Source: CAJQLB01 sp905479065
Lineage (GTDB): Bacteria > Bacteroidota > Bacteroidia > Flavobacteriales > Flavobacteriaceae
DNA length: 64,000 nucleotides
Direction: 5' to 3'
Assembly (NCBI GenBank): GCA_943846735.1
Contig: OX044364.1
Span: 1,054,001 to 1,118,000 of the forward strand
Shown piece after piece: positions 18,042 through 26,239 of this stretch (positions within the stretch are counted from its first letter, which is position 1; each line of letters begins with the position of its first letter). Both the position numbers and the translations under genes were made by a program. Under the pieces are notes generated by a model. It had not been told where the DNA came from. It was given only the letters and a program-made list of their open reading frames with translations, and ran no database searches.

Positions 18042-18530
18042 CTATAAGTTATTTCGACGAAGTGTTGCCATTTTAATGGCAGTAATTGCAGCTTCTATTC
18101 CCTTGTTACCATGTTTCCCGCCAGATCGTGCTATTGATTGTTCGATAGTATTATCAGTAAGAACACAAAAGACAACAGGCGTATCATTTAAAACATTTAG
18201 ATCTTTAATTCCTTGAGTCACTCCCTCACATACAAAATCAAAGTGCTTAGTTTCACCTTGAATAACACAGCCAATTGCAATAACAACATCAACGTCACAA
18301 TTTTGCATTTTTTTACTTCCATAGATTAACTCAAAACTACCTGGCACATTGCATCGAACAATATCTGACAATGCTACACCACAATCAATTAAAGTGTCAT
18401 GAGCGCCTTGAAACAATCCTTCTGTGATAACGGCGTTCCATTCAGAAACAACAATCCCAAATCGAATATTTTTCACACTTGGGATTGTTGCTTTATCGTA
18501 ATTTGATAAATTTTTATTTTTGGTTATCAT
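18042..18530 (-). CDS. ribH: 6,7-dimethyl-8-ribityllumazine synthase
   Basis: This enzyme condenses the ribityl uracil intermediate with dihydroxybutanone phosphate in the penultimate step of riboflavin synthesis. The 162 residues show the family order: FGIVVSEWNAVITEGL, CNVPGSFELIYGSKKM, VIAIGCVIQGETKHFDFVCEG with the active-site His, and SGGKHGNKGIEAA. Length is normal and the protein should assemble as pentamers or icosahedra. It follows the TPR gene by three bases. No riboswitch-like leader is visible and no other riboflavin gene is nearby. Confidence 0.95.
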   Translation of the reverse strand: MITKNKNLSNYDKATIPSVKNIRFGIVVSEWNAVITEGLFQGAHDTLIDCGVALSDIVRCNVPGSFELIYGSKKMQNCDVDVVIAIGCVIQGETKHFDFVCEGVTQGIKDLNVLNDTPVVFCVLTDNTIEQSIARSGGKHGNKGIEAAITAIKMATLRRNNL

Positions 18531-18533
18531 GTA

Positions 18534-19301
18534 TTAGTTAAGAACGGCCTCAGCTCTTCCTATAAAAACATCAATATTAGAAGCTTCTGTGGACGATGTA
18601 AATTCGTCTTTAATTCTTTTGAAGTATTTTAGAGCGTCAGCATTTTTTCCAATTTGAAGTGCAACTGTTCCGGCCTTATATAAATAAGTTGGTGTTGTAA
18701 AATCATTTACTTTCATCGCTGCTGCATCAACATAATAGTCAAGAGCATCTTCTAATTGGTTTAACTGTACAAAGGCATCTCCAATGCCGCCTTTTGCAAT
18801 GGGACCAAGTATTTCGTCAGCACCCTCAAAATTTCCAAGATAGGCAATCGCATTTTGATAGTCTTTTAGATTAAGGTAGGCCATTCCCGCATAATAATTG
18901 GCTAAATTCCCCGCATCAGTACCACTATATTTTTCAGCCACATCAATCATCCCATACTTACCGTTACCTCCATTTAAAGACATGGTATACAAAGAATCCT
19001 TGTCAGCTCCCTTTGTAGCTTCGTCAAAATACATTTGAGCTTGGAACATTTCGTTCATTGCTTCACTTTGTCTTGGTGATAGAATTAACTTCGTATATCC
19101 TAAATAACCAAGAACAAGAAACGCTGCAAGACCAACAATAACGAATATATATTTTTGTTTCGCTATTACCCATTCTTCTGTTTTGGAAGCACCTTCATCA
19201 AGGGTATTAAACACACCAGCAGTAGTTGATTGGTCTTCAATCTTGTTTGCTTTGTCGTCCTTCGTTTTCGGTTTATATCCTCTTTTTTTATAAGTTGCCA
19301 T
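18534..19301 (-). CDS. TPR-containing membrane protein (YfgM-like architecture)
   Basis: This 255-residue protein has a charged cytoplasmic N-terminus of about 45 residues, one transmembrane helix (YIFVIVGLAAFLVLGYLGYTKL) and an extracytoplasmic part with tetratricopeptide repeats (NLANYYAGMAYLNLKDYQNAIAYL; then DAFVQLNQLEDALDYYVDAA). This matches the layout of YfgM, which interacts with the Sec/PpiD machinery in enterobacteria, but the role here is only inferred. It is the first gene of the leftward run and its upstream box TATTTTTG suggests its own promoter. Confidence 0.8.
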   Translation of the reverse strand: MATYKKRGYKPKTKDDKANKIEDQSTTAGVFNTLDEGASKTEEWVIAKQKYIFVIVGLAAFLVLGYLGYTKLILSPRQSEAMNEMFQAQMYFDEATKGADKDSLYTMSLNGGNGKYGMIDVAEKYSGTDAGNLANYYAGMAYLNLKDYQNAIAYLGNFEGADEILGPIAKGGIGDAFVQLNQLEDALDYYVDAAAMKVNDFTTPTYLYKAGTVALQIGKNADALKYFKRIKDEFTSSTEASNIDVFIGRAEAVLN

Positions 19302-19321
19302 ATGTCATCAAATTGTGCCCG

Positions 19322-19329
19322 CAAAAATA
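19322..19329 (-). promoter_or_regulatory. Candidate -7 element for the TPR gene
   Basis: On the minus strand the bases read TATTTTTG, matching TAnnTTTG, 20 bases before the TPR start codon. It lies back to back with a matching box for recF. No clear -33 element was found. Confidence 0.4.
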
Positions 19330-19365
19330 AAATTTTTATTGGTAAAAAAAAGGTAAATTATTTGT

Positions 19366-19373
19366 TATTTTTG
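19366..19373 (+). promoter_or_regulatory. Candidate -7 element for recF
   Basis: TATTTTTG matches the Bacteroidota -7 consensus, 64 bases before the chosen recF start. A TTG 24 bases upstream is slightly too far for a standard -33 element. Confidence 0.4.
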
Positions 19374-19437
19374 AATATTCTGTAGCAGCGAACAGCAAAG
19401 CAGTCCCTTTTCAGAAACATTCAACTTGCATTTATTT

Positions 19438-20517
19438 ATGATATTGAATTCTTTATCTCTTATTAATTACAAGAACTTTGACAACAAAACATTTGACTTT
19501 GACTCAAAGATTAATTGTTTAGTTGGACAAAATGGTGTTGGAAAAACTAATATTCTTGATGCTATTTATCATTTATCATTCGGCAAAAGTTATTTTAATC
19601 CAATCGCATCACAAAATATCAAGCACAATTCAGATTTTTTTGTTCTCAATGGACTTTACGAAAAGCTACACAAAACCGAAAAAATAATCATATCACTTAA
19701 AAAGGGTCAAAAAAAAATCATTAAACGCAATGGTAAAGCCTACGAAAAATTTAGTGATCATATAGGATTCTTACCACTTGTTATTATTTCACCTGCTGAT
19801 CGTAATTTAATTGCTGAGGGTAGTGACATAAGACGAAAATTTATTGATAGTGTAATTTCACAGAGCGATAAAATTTATCTGACAGATTTAATTAAATATC
19901 AAAAATTAATATCACAAAGAAATGCTCTTTTAAAATACTTTGCACTTAACAGTACATTCAATAAGGATTCTTTGGAGGTATATGACGATCAACTAATCAG
20001 CTTATCAAATAACATTTATAAAAAACGTTCAGATTTCCTAAAAGTTTTCATACCAATTTTTAAGTCCCGATATGAATGGATAAGTAACAACAACGAAACT
20101 GTCAGTATCGCATATAAAAGTCAACTCTGTGACAGTAATTTAAAAGAACTGCTAAAACGTAACATAAAAAAAGATAGATTACTGCAATACACAAGCGTTG
20201 GTGTTCATAAAGATGATTTAAATTTTGATATTAATGGACACACTATTAAAAAATATGGTAGTCAAGGACAACAGAAATCTTTTTTAATAGCGTTAAAACT
20301 AGCACAATTTGATTTTATTAAAGAACAAAGCTGCGATGACCCGATTTTATTGCTTGATGATATTTTTGATAAACTAGATGATTCTCGTGTGTCACAGATA
20401 ATTAGCTTGGTTGATGAAGAAAGTTTTGGACAACTATTTATTAGTGACACACATCCTGAGCGCACCGAGGCAGCAGTGAAACGGGTACATCATTCATACA
20501 AACTATTTAAATTGTGA
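19438..20517 (+). CDS. recF: DNA replication and repair protein RecF
   Basis: This SMC-like ATPase helps load RecA at gaps in DNA. The ATG at 19438 gives 359 residues and the typical start ILNSLSLINYKNFDN; an in-frame TTG four codons upstream is less likely. The Walker A motif GQNGVGKT is at residues 30-37, the ABC signature is GSQGQQKSFLIALKLAQ and Walker B is ILLLDDIFDKLD, followed by the D-loop and FISDTHPER. It heads a three-gene unit with a lipoprotein gene and a DUF721 gene, the usual flavobacterial order; it is not beside dnaA here. Confidence 0.95.
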   Translation: MILNSLSLINYKNFDNKTFDFDSKINCLVGQNGVGKTNILDAIYHLSFGKSYFNPIASQNIKHNSDFFVLNGLYEKLHKTEKIIISLKKGQKKIIKRNGKAYEKFSDHIGFLPLVIISPADRNLIAEGSDIRRKFIDSVISQSDKIYLTDLIKYQKLISQRNALLKYFALNSTFNKDSLEVYDDQLISLSNNIYKKRSDFLKVFIPIFKSRYEWISNNNETVSIAYKSQLCDSNLKELLKRNIKKDRLLQYTSVGVHKDDLNFDINGHTIKKYGSQGQQKSFLIALKLAQFDFIKEQSCDDPILLLDDIFDKLDDSRVSQIISLVDEESFGQLFISDTHPERTEAAVKRVHHSYKLFKL

Positions 20518-20936
20518 ACAAAAATATTTTATTAAGTGTCATCTTCTTAGTCGGGCTTTCCTGTGAAACATCTCCTGAAAATTTTATTCCATATCTTGAA
20601 GGTTATTGGGAAATAAAAGAAGTTTCAAGAAACAACAAACCTATTAAATCTTACAAAATTAGTGCCTCAGTTGATTATTTTAAAGTTAATTCAGATTTTA
20701 CTGGATTTAGAAAAAAAGTAAAACCGTCATTAGATGGCACATATACGATAACACAGCATGAATCTTCGTTTAGGTTAGTTGTGAAAGATAACCAACTTAA
20801 TATCTCATATGATGTGAATAATGTTATCTTTAATGAAATAATTGAGAAAGCGTCAGAGCGTGAATTAATAATTTCAAACTCAGATGGGTTTAAATACACT
20901 TACAAGCCTTTCGAACCTTTTAATTTTAAAGAATGA
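20514..20936 (+). CDS. Small lipoprotein, lipocalin-like
   Basis: This 140-residue protein starts at GTG overlapping the recF stop (GTGA). It has a signal with lipobox VGLSCETS, then a beta-rich sequence (YLEGYWEIKEVSRNNK, GFRKKVKPSLDGTYTI and more) resembling lipocalin-like proteins of Bacteroidota, which begin with a G-x-W segment. The ligand is unknown. The stop overlaps the start of the DUF721 gene (ATGA). Confidence is high for an exported lipoprotein and low for the fold. Confidence 0.72.
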   Translation: MNKNILLSVIFLVGLSCETSPENFIPYLEGYWEIKEVSRNNKPIKSYKISASVDYFKVNSDFTGFRKKVKPSLDGTYTITQHESSFRLVVKDNQLNISYDVNNVIFNEIIEKASERELIISNSDGFKYTYKPFEPFNFKE

Positions 20937-21226
20937 AACGTCATAACGAACAGTTAAAACTAAGCGACGCCATAAAGGAATTTGTAGATGAAAATCGACT
21001 GCAAGATGGTCTTGACAAAGTAGATGTCAAAAAGGCTTGGAAAACGTTGATGGGACAAGGTGTAAATCATTACACAAAAAATGTCATCCTAAAAAAAAAT
21101 ACACTCCATGTAGAGTTGAGTTCATCAGTCCTTCGAGAGGAATTAAGTTATGGAAAAAAGAAAATAATAGCAATGCTGAATGAGCATCTTGAAAAAGAGC
21201 TCATTGAAAATATAATTTTAAGATAA
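20933..21226 (+). CDS. DUF721 (DciA-like) domain protein
   Basis: This 97-residue basic protein has the DUF721 pattern: LSDAIKEFVDENRLQDGLDKVDVKKAWKTLMG, then NHYTKNVILKKNTLHVELSSSVLREELSYGKKKIIAMLNEHL. Some DUF721 proteins (DciA) load the replicative helicase in bacteria lacking DnaC, so its location two genes after recF fits a DNA-replication role; that is an inference. It is the last gene of the recF unit. A 187-base gap follows, in which I see only AT-rich sequence and a weak TATTTTTC box near 21385. Confidence 0.82.
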   Translation: MKRHNEQLKLSDAIKEFVDENRLQDGLDKVDVKKAWKTLMGQGVNHYTKNVILKKNTLHVELSSSVLREELSYGKKKIIAMLNEHLEKELIENIILR

Positions 21227-21413
21227 AATTCATTCAAAGAGTCATTGTTAAAACGCTGTTTTCCAAATTGCAGGAATAACTAGCTAATAAGTCACATACT
21301 GCTTGTCCACATTCATTACAGAAAAATGCTATTTATCAAGCAACTTCTATGAATTTTAATGAGCTAATTTTGATAAATTATTAGTATTTTTCCTGTATAA
21401 ATTAACGGTTAGC

Positions 21414-23837
21414 ATGAAGTACATAAAATTTACGATAACCTTAGTTATCACATTGACAATCTTTTACTCGTTAAATAATAAACTAGGAAGCCTTCCTCCT
21501 TTGGGTAAATTTTTAAATCCCAGTCATGGCGTGTGGCAAAATGAGCTAACCGAATCTCAAAATAATCGCAATGTTTCTCTCCAGTATTTATCTGATAAGG
21601 TCATTGTTAAATATGACGACAACTTAATCCCACACATTTTTGCAAACAATGATTTGGATTTGTATCGAGCTCAGGGCTTTGTGACTGCACAACACCGATT
21701 ATGGCAAATGGAATTTCAAACACATGCAGCTGCAGGAAGATTAAGTGAAATTATTGGAGAACCTGCATTAAGTTATGATCGTAGTGAAAGACGTCGTGGT
21801 ATGGTTTATGGTGCAGAACAACAATTAAAAAGTTGGGAAAATGACACTGTAAATTTAGCATTTATTGATGCCTACACGGATGGTATAAATCAATACATTC
21901 ATGGATTAACCTCGCAGAACTATCCTGTCGAATACAAATTATTGGACTATGCCCCTGAAAAATGGTCGAGAAAAAAAACTGCTTTATTAATGATGTATAT
22001 GACAAAAATGCTTGCAGGTGGTGACAGTGATTTAGAGTATACGAATTTTTTAAAAAAATATGGTAAAGAACGATTTGATTTACTGTATCCTGACTTTTTT
22101 GACATCAATGATCCTGTAATCCCAAAAGAAACTGATTGGAGCAATTTTTTAAATGTAGAACAAACTTCTGCGCCAAATACTAAAACGGTGTTGGACTACA
22201 CAAAAGAAACCATCTCTAAACCACATCCAGATAACGGGAGTAATAATTGGGCCATTAGCCCTAATAAATCTTATTCTGGGAATGCTATTTTAGCGAATGA
22301 TCCGCATCTTGGATTAAATTTACCTTCCATATGGTTTGCTATTCAACTTTCCAGTCCAAATCAAAATACTTATGGCGTTTCACTACCAGGTTCTCCCGGG
22401 GTCGTAATTGGATTTAATGAGAAAATTGCCTGGGGTATGACTAATGCCACAAGAGACGTCATTGATTGGTACAAAATTAAATTTGAAGACAGTACACAGT
22501 CAAGATATCAGTATGACAATGATTTCAAAATGGCCACTAAAAGAATTGAAAAAATAGCAATTAGAGATAAAAAAACATTTATTGATACGGTCACATACAC
22601 ACATCATGGTCCCGTAACTTATGATTCAAATTTTAAAGGAAATAGTGATAAAATTGGCTATGCCATGGGTTGGACAGGACATCTCGGAGGTCAAAATTTA
22701 CGAACTCTTCTTGAGTTAAACACATCTCAAAATTACGAGGACTACAAAAATGCTATTAAACATTATGTTGCTCCTGCTCAGAATGTTATTTTCGCTTCAA
22801 ATGAAGGAGACATTGCCTTATGGATTCAAGGAAAATTCCCAAATAAATGGGAAGGGCAGGGTAAATTTCTATTAGACGGCAGCAATCCAAAACATGATTG
22901 GCAAGGATATATACCTCAGCATCACAATGCACATACAAAAAACCCTAATCGGGGGTTTGTTAGCTCTGCGAACCAACATCCTGTAGATTCGACCTATCCC
23001 TATTATGTTTTCAATGATGGCTATGAGACTTACAGAAATAGAGTTATCAATGATTTTTTTCGTTCGAAAGACACCTTTAATATTCAAGATTTTAAAAATC
23101 TTCATAATAATAATTTTAACCTACAAGCCTCAGAGTTGTTGCCAATAATGATCCCCGTAATCGAAGAATCAAATTTATTAAGTGACGAAAAAGACATTTT
23201 ATCAAAAATCAAATCTTGGAAATACAACAATGATATCAATGAAGTTGGTCCAACCATATGGCAAACATGGTTTGATAAACTTACTGAAATCACTTGGGAT
23301 GAAATATCTCAAGACACAATTGCATTGGAATATCCGTTTAAATATCAAACAATTTACATGATGAAAGAGTATCCAAATGATAAGTTTATGGATATCATGG
23401 CGACACCTGAAATTGAAACTGCTCATGATTTATTTATAAAATCATTCAAATACACTGTCACCATAATGAAAGATATAGAAAATAACAATGGAAATCTAAA
23501 TTGGGGTGATAGAAAAGCGACTTATGTTGGACACCTGTTACAAGGTTTACCAGCTTTTTCAAAATTTAATATACCAATAGGTGGTTATTCAGGTATCGTA
23601 AATGCAACGAGTCAAAACCACGGTCCCTCATGGCGAATGATTGTTGAAATGTCCTCACCTCCGAAAGCTCTTGGTATATATCCTGGTGGCCAATCAGGCA
23701 ACCCTGGTAGTAAATATTACGACAACTTGATTAGTGACTGGGCCTCTGGAAATTATTTAGAACTTAATTTTATGAAGGATCAAAAAGATGACGCTGACAT
23801 TATTTTTTCACAAATTTTAAATCCTCAAAATGACTAG
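21414..23837 (+). CDS. Penicillin acylase family (Ntn-hydrolase) protein
   Basis: This exported amidase precursor of 807 residues has a hydrophobic N-terminal helix that serves as a signal or anchor. In the family it is cut into alpha and beta chains by autocatalysis, and the new N-terminal Ser is the nucleophile. Here the site is HPDNGSNNWAIS, with Ser276 as the expected nucleophile, followed by LANDPHLGLNLPS. The region PGSPGVVIGFNEKIAWGMTNA and the late segment SQNHGPSWRMIVEM are also typical. Relatives cleave beta-lactams, acyl-homoserine lactones or other amides; the substrate cannot be read here. Confidence 0.92.
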   Translation: MKYIKFTITLVITLTIFYSLNNKLGSLPPLGKFLNPSHGVWQNELTESQNNRNVSLQYLSDKVIVKYDDNLIPHIFANNDLDLYRAQGFVTAQHRLWQMEFQTHAAAGRLSEIIGEPALSYDRSERRRGMVYGAEQQLKSWENDTVNLAFIDAYTDGINQYIHGLTSQNYPVEYKLLDYAPEKWSRKKTALLMMYMTKMLAGGDSDLEYTNFLKKYGKERFDLLYPDFFDINDPVIPKETDWSNFLNVEQTSAPNTKTVLDYTKETISKPHPDNGSNNWAISPNKSYSGNAILANDPHLGLNLPSIWFAIQLSSPNQNTYGVSLPGSPGVVIGFNEKIAWGMTNATRDVIDWYKIKFEDSTQSRYQYDNDFKMATKRIEKIAIRDKKTFIDTVTYTHHGPVTYDSNFKGNSDKIGYAMGWTGHLGGQNLRTLLELNTSQNYEDYKNAIKHYVAPAQNVIFASNEGDIALWIQGKFPNKWEGQGKFLLDGSNPKHDWQGYIPQHHNAHTKNPNRGFVSSANQHPVDSTYPYYVFNDGYETYRNRVINDFFRSKDTFNIQDFKNLHNNNFNLQASELLPIMIPVIEESNLLSDEKDILSKIKSWKYNNDINEVGPTIWQTWFDKLTEITWDEISQDTIALEYPFKYQTIYMMKEYPNDKFMDIMATPEIETAHDLFIKSFKYTVTIMKDIENNNGNLNWGDRKATYVGHLLQGLPAFSKFNIPIGGYSGIVNATSQNHGPSWRMIVEMSSPPKALGIYPGGQSGNPGSKYYDNLISDWASGNYLELNFMKDQKDDADIIFSQILNPQND

Positions 23838-24186
23838 ACTTGTTTCAAACTTCGCGATTACTTTAATTCTTGTATATGTCCTATCATTTTTTTTACCTTG
23901 GTGGTCATTAATGTTGGTGGCTTTTACAACAGGATGGTTGATACCTTTGGGTAAATTCACTCAATTTTTTATACCTTTTTTGAGTGTCACTTTATTGTGG
24001 ATGCTCCAAGCGTATGCTTTAAGCAGTGCAAATGATTTTATTTTATCAAAAAAAATAGCGACACTTTTAATGTTGGACGGTCAAATTAGTTTATTAATTT
24101 TTATAACAGGTCTTATTGGAGGTTTAAGTGCAGGAATTTCAGGAACATTGGGTTATCAATGTCGTACTCTTTTTCATAAAAAATGA
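23830..24186 (+). CDS. Small polytopic membrane protein of unknown function
   Basis: I do not recognise this 118-residue protein. It has three or four hydrophobic helices, beginning with NFAITLILVYVLSFFLPWWS, and a glycine-rich last helix (FITGLIGGLSAGISGTLGY) followed by a short basic tail. Its start overlaps the acylase gene by 8 bases, so the two are likely translated together. No catalytic motif is visible. It may be a membrane partner of the acylase, but only the overlap supports that idea. Confidence 0.65.
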   Translation: MTRLVSNFAITLILVYVLSFFLPWWSLMLVAFTTGWLIPLGKFTQFFIPFLSVTLLWMLQAYALSSANDFILSKKIATLLMLDGQISLLIFITGLIGGLSAGISGTLGYQCRTLFHKK

Positions 24187-24216
24187 CTAAAAGTTACAAT
24201 ATTAGTTTTTTAGCAC

Positions 24217-24224
24217 TATCTTTG
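24217..24224 (+). promoter_or_regulatory. Candidate -7 element for the cold-shock gene
   Basis: TATCTTTG matches TAnnTTTG exactly, 27 bases before the chosen ATG at 24252. No strong -33 element is visible (a weak GTTAC lies about 20 bases upstream). Confidence 0.5.
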
Positions 24225-24251
24225 CGCTTTATTAATAAACAAATTAAAACA

Positions 24252-24443
24252 ATGAGTAACGGAACAGTAAAGTTCTTCAACGAACAAAAAGGATTCGGCT
24301 TCATAATTGAAGAAGGAAACAACAACGAACACTTTGTACACTACACTGGATTAGTCGACGAAATTAGAGAAGGAGATAATGTAGAATTCGATTTAACAGA
24401 AGGTAAAAAAGGAATGAATGCAGTAAATGTAAAAGTAGTATAG
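24252..24443 (+). CDS. Cold-shock (CspA-like) protein
   Basis: This small OB-fold RNA chaperone has 63 residues. It begins SNGTVKFFNEQKGFGFI, with RNP1-type KGFGFI followed by the second motif EHFVHYTGL. The in-frame open sequence from 24183 would add 23 residues, but it runs across the promoter box, so ATG 24252 is chosen; it gives the normal family length. A strong intrinsic terminator lies 26 bases after the stop, so the gene is probably a single-gene transcript. The YFNE/EGKKGMNAVNVKVV ending is typical of Bacteroidota Csp proteins. Confidence 0.93.
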   Translation: MSNGTVKFFNEQKGFGFIIEEGNNNEHFVHYTGLVDEIREGDNVEFDLTEGKKGMNAVNVKVV

Positions 24444-24468
24444 TAATATATTGTGAACAACGTTTATG

Positions 24469-24497
24469 AAAAAGCCTATCTGTTGATAGGCTTTTTT
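24469..24497 (+). terminator. Intrinsic terminator after the cold-shock gene
   Basis: The stem GCCTATC / GATAGGC closes a TGTT loop and is flanked by five A bases before and six T bases after. It fits Rho-independent termination of the rightward transcript. Confidence 0.85.
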
Positions 24498-24603
24498 GGT
24501 TTTATAATTATTGCGTATTTCTAATGAATTTTAACGTTTCTAAGCTCGATATTAAAAACACAGAGATTTCCCTTAAAAAACTTCGAATGTATCAACGAAA
24601 CAT

Positions 24604-24632
24604 AAAAAAACCTGAAAGATATTTCAGGTTTT
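24604..24632 (-). terminator. Intrinsic terminator after ndk
   Basis: The stem ACCTGAAA / TTTCAGGT has a GATA loop. Read leftward, it is followed by a run of seven T bases (24604-24610), 24 bases past the ndk stop. Confidence 0.8.
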
Positions 24633-24656
24633 AGTTTTCTTAAAGAGCTACTTCAA

Positions 24657-25076
24657 TTAAAACATCTCTCTACCTGAAAAATGAAAAGCTCCCTCTATGC
24701 TAGCATTATCATCACTGTCACTTCCATGAACCGCATTTTCACCAATAGAAGCAGCGTATAGTTTTCTAATAGTCCCTTCAGCAGCTTCAGCTGGATTAGT
24801 TGCACCAATTAAAGTTCTAAAATCTTCAACTGCGTTGTCTTTTTCTAAGATAGCAGCAACGATTGGACCACGAGTCATATATTCCACCAACTCCACGAAA
24901 AATGGACGCTCACTATGCACAGCATAAAATTCTTGTGCATCTGCTTTAGTCATTTGAGTTAATTTCATCGCTACAATTCTAAATCCTGAAGCTGTAATTT
25001 TTTCTAATATTGCACCCACATTCCCTTTTTCAACAGAATCTGGCTTAAGCATTGTAAATGTTCTATTTGTTGCCAT
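24657..25076 (-). CDS. ndk: Nucleoside-diphosphate kinase
   Basis: This enzyme transfers the gamma phosphate from ATP to other nucleoside diphosphates through a phospho-His. The 139 residues start RTFTMLKPDSVEKGNVG; RPFFVELVEYMTRGPIVA and the terminal active-site segment ENAVHGSDSDDNASIE carry the essential residues, with the nucleophilic His in VHGSDS. Length is normal. The gene has its own promoter with a good -33/-7 pair and its own terminator, so it is a monocistronic unit. Confidence 0.96.
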   Translation of the reverse strand: MATNRTFTMLKPDSVEKGNVGAILEKITASGFRIVAMKLTQMTKADAQEFYAVHSERPFFVELVEYMTRGPIVAAILEKDNAVEDFRTLIGATNPAEAAEGTIRKLYAASIGENAVHGSDSDDNASIEGAFHFSGREMF

Positions 25077-25096
25077 TGTGTTTTTTAAATTTTTGG

Positions 25097-25126
25097 CAAA
25101 AATAATGTTTTTGAATCAATTAACAA
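25097..25126 (-). promoter_or_regulatory. ndk promoter (Bacteroidota type)
   Basis: Read on the minus strand, TTG at 25126-25124 is followed by 19 bases and then TATTTTTG at 25104-25097. Both elements and the spacing fit the Bacteroidota -33/-7 consensus, about 20 bases before the ndk ATG. It is the clearest promoter in the window. Confidence 0.65.
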
Positions 25127-25129
25127 CTA

Positions 25130-26158
25130 TTAATAAGTTTGAATTAATTCTTGCTGTAAATTATCGTGATCCCCTCTCATTTGCATGGTAATGGTATTTT
25201 TCTTAAAATCAAACTTCATCAATCCAAAACTTAATGATGACACGACGTAACCAACCCTATTGACATTCAATTCGCTGTCAAAGTCACTGTATGAATGTGT
25301 GAGACCTGATGAAGTAAAATCGATTATTGGATATGCCAATTCCTCAAGATGGACTTTGGAGAATTCTGATATATGTCTATCTCCAGACAGAAAAACCACC
25401 CCTTTCGGTCTTGTTTTGATAATTATTTTATGAAGTTTTTTCACTTCATGAGGCATATTTGCCCATTTTTCATATCCGTGGCTTTTTGATACAACTTGTA
25501 TGCTACTGACAATAACATTAAAATTTGCATTTGATGTTGCCAATTCATTTTCTAACCAATCCCATTGTTCATTTCCCAACAAAGTTCCTTCTCCTTCTTT
25601 ATTGGGTTGATATCTCATATTAGGCACATTGGACGGCGATAATGCAGATCTAAAAAATCGTGTGTCTAATATTATAATCTTGATTTTACCTTTCATTGTT
25701 TCGATCATTTCAGTATGATAAATCCCATCTCTTGATCGTCTGATATCCCTATCAGGAACATTTAAAAAATCTAAAAAAAGTTGTTGGCTCTCTTGCTTTG
25801 CTTCAAATTCTACTCCACCGTCATTTAATCCATAATCATGATCATCCCAAGTTCCAAGAATTTTCAAATCACGTCTTAAATTTTGATATAAAGGATCATT
25901 TAGTAACTCATCATAGTGAGACCTCATTAAATCCATATCGTCAGTGTCTGAGTAAATGTTATCTCCACCCCAAATCCAATAGGATGGTTTATTGGCTAAA
26001 ATATCATCCCACAGAGGGTTGGCAAGATTTTGATCATTACAAGAACCAAAAGCAATGATAACATCATCAATTTTACTTTTTTTAAAATCTGTTACTTTTT
26101 GATGTTTACAGCACACTAATGATGCGAATAGTATAATGACTAATAATAATTTTTTCAT
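25130..26158 (-). CDS. PhoD-like alkaline phosphatase family lipoprotein
   Basis: This exported metallophosphoesterase has 342 residues. The signal ends with a lipobox (ASLVCCKH). The catalytic core shows IAFGSCNDQN, WIWGGDNIYSD, GTWDDHDYGLNDGG and later GVVFLSGDRHISEFS, which bind the two metals in PhoD-like enzymes. It should hydrolyse phosphomonoesters or phosphodiesters outside the cytoplasmic membrane, perhaps for phosphate supply. It is the only gene between ndk and nrnA and diverges from nrnA; a leftward promoter was not evident. Confidence 0.87.
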   Translation of the reverse strand: MKKLLLVIILFASLVCCKHQKVTDFKKSKIDDVIIAFGSCNDQNLANPLWDDILANKPSYWIWGGDNIYSDTDDMDLMRSHYDELLNDPLYQNLRRDLKILGTWDDHDYGLNDGGVEFEAKQESQQLFLDFLNVPDRDIRRSRDGIYHTEMIETMKGKIKIIILDTRFFRSALSPSNVPNMRYQPNKEGEGTLLGNEQWDWLENELATSNANFNVIVSSIQVVSKSHGYEKWANMPHEVKKLHKIIIKTRPKGVVFLSGDRHISEFSKVHLEELAYPIIDFTSSGLTHSYSDFDSELNVNRVGYVVSSLSFGLMKFDFKKNTITMQMRGDHDNLQQELIQTY

Positions 26159-26225
26159 GAAATATTTTTGCGTTTAATTTGTTTAAAAGTAACACAATCA
26201 ATTTAACCTTTTTGTGATTAAATTG

Positions 26226-26233
26226 TATCTTCG
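26226..26233 (+). promoter_or_regulatory. Candidate -7 element only six bases before nrnA
   Basis: TATCTTCG differs from TAnnTTTG at one base and lies six bases before the ATG at 26240, which would make a nearly leaderless mRNA. A second candidate, TATTTTTG at 26163-26170, would give a leader of about 60 bases. Neither has a clear -33 element. Confidence 0.35.
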
Positions 26234-26239
26234 CAACTT

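Noticed and set aside
24524..24634. 36-codon open frame between the cold-shock and ndk terminators
   Set aside because: It runs through the ndk terminator hairpin and has no recognisable features.
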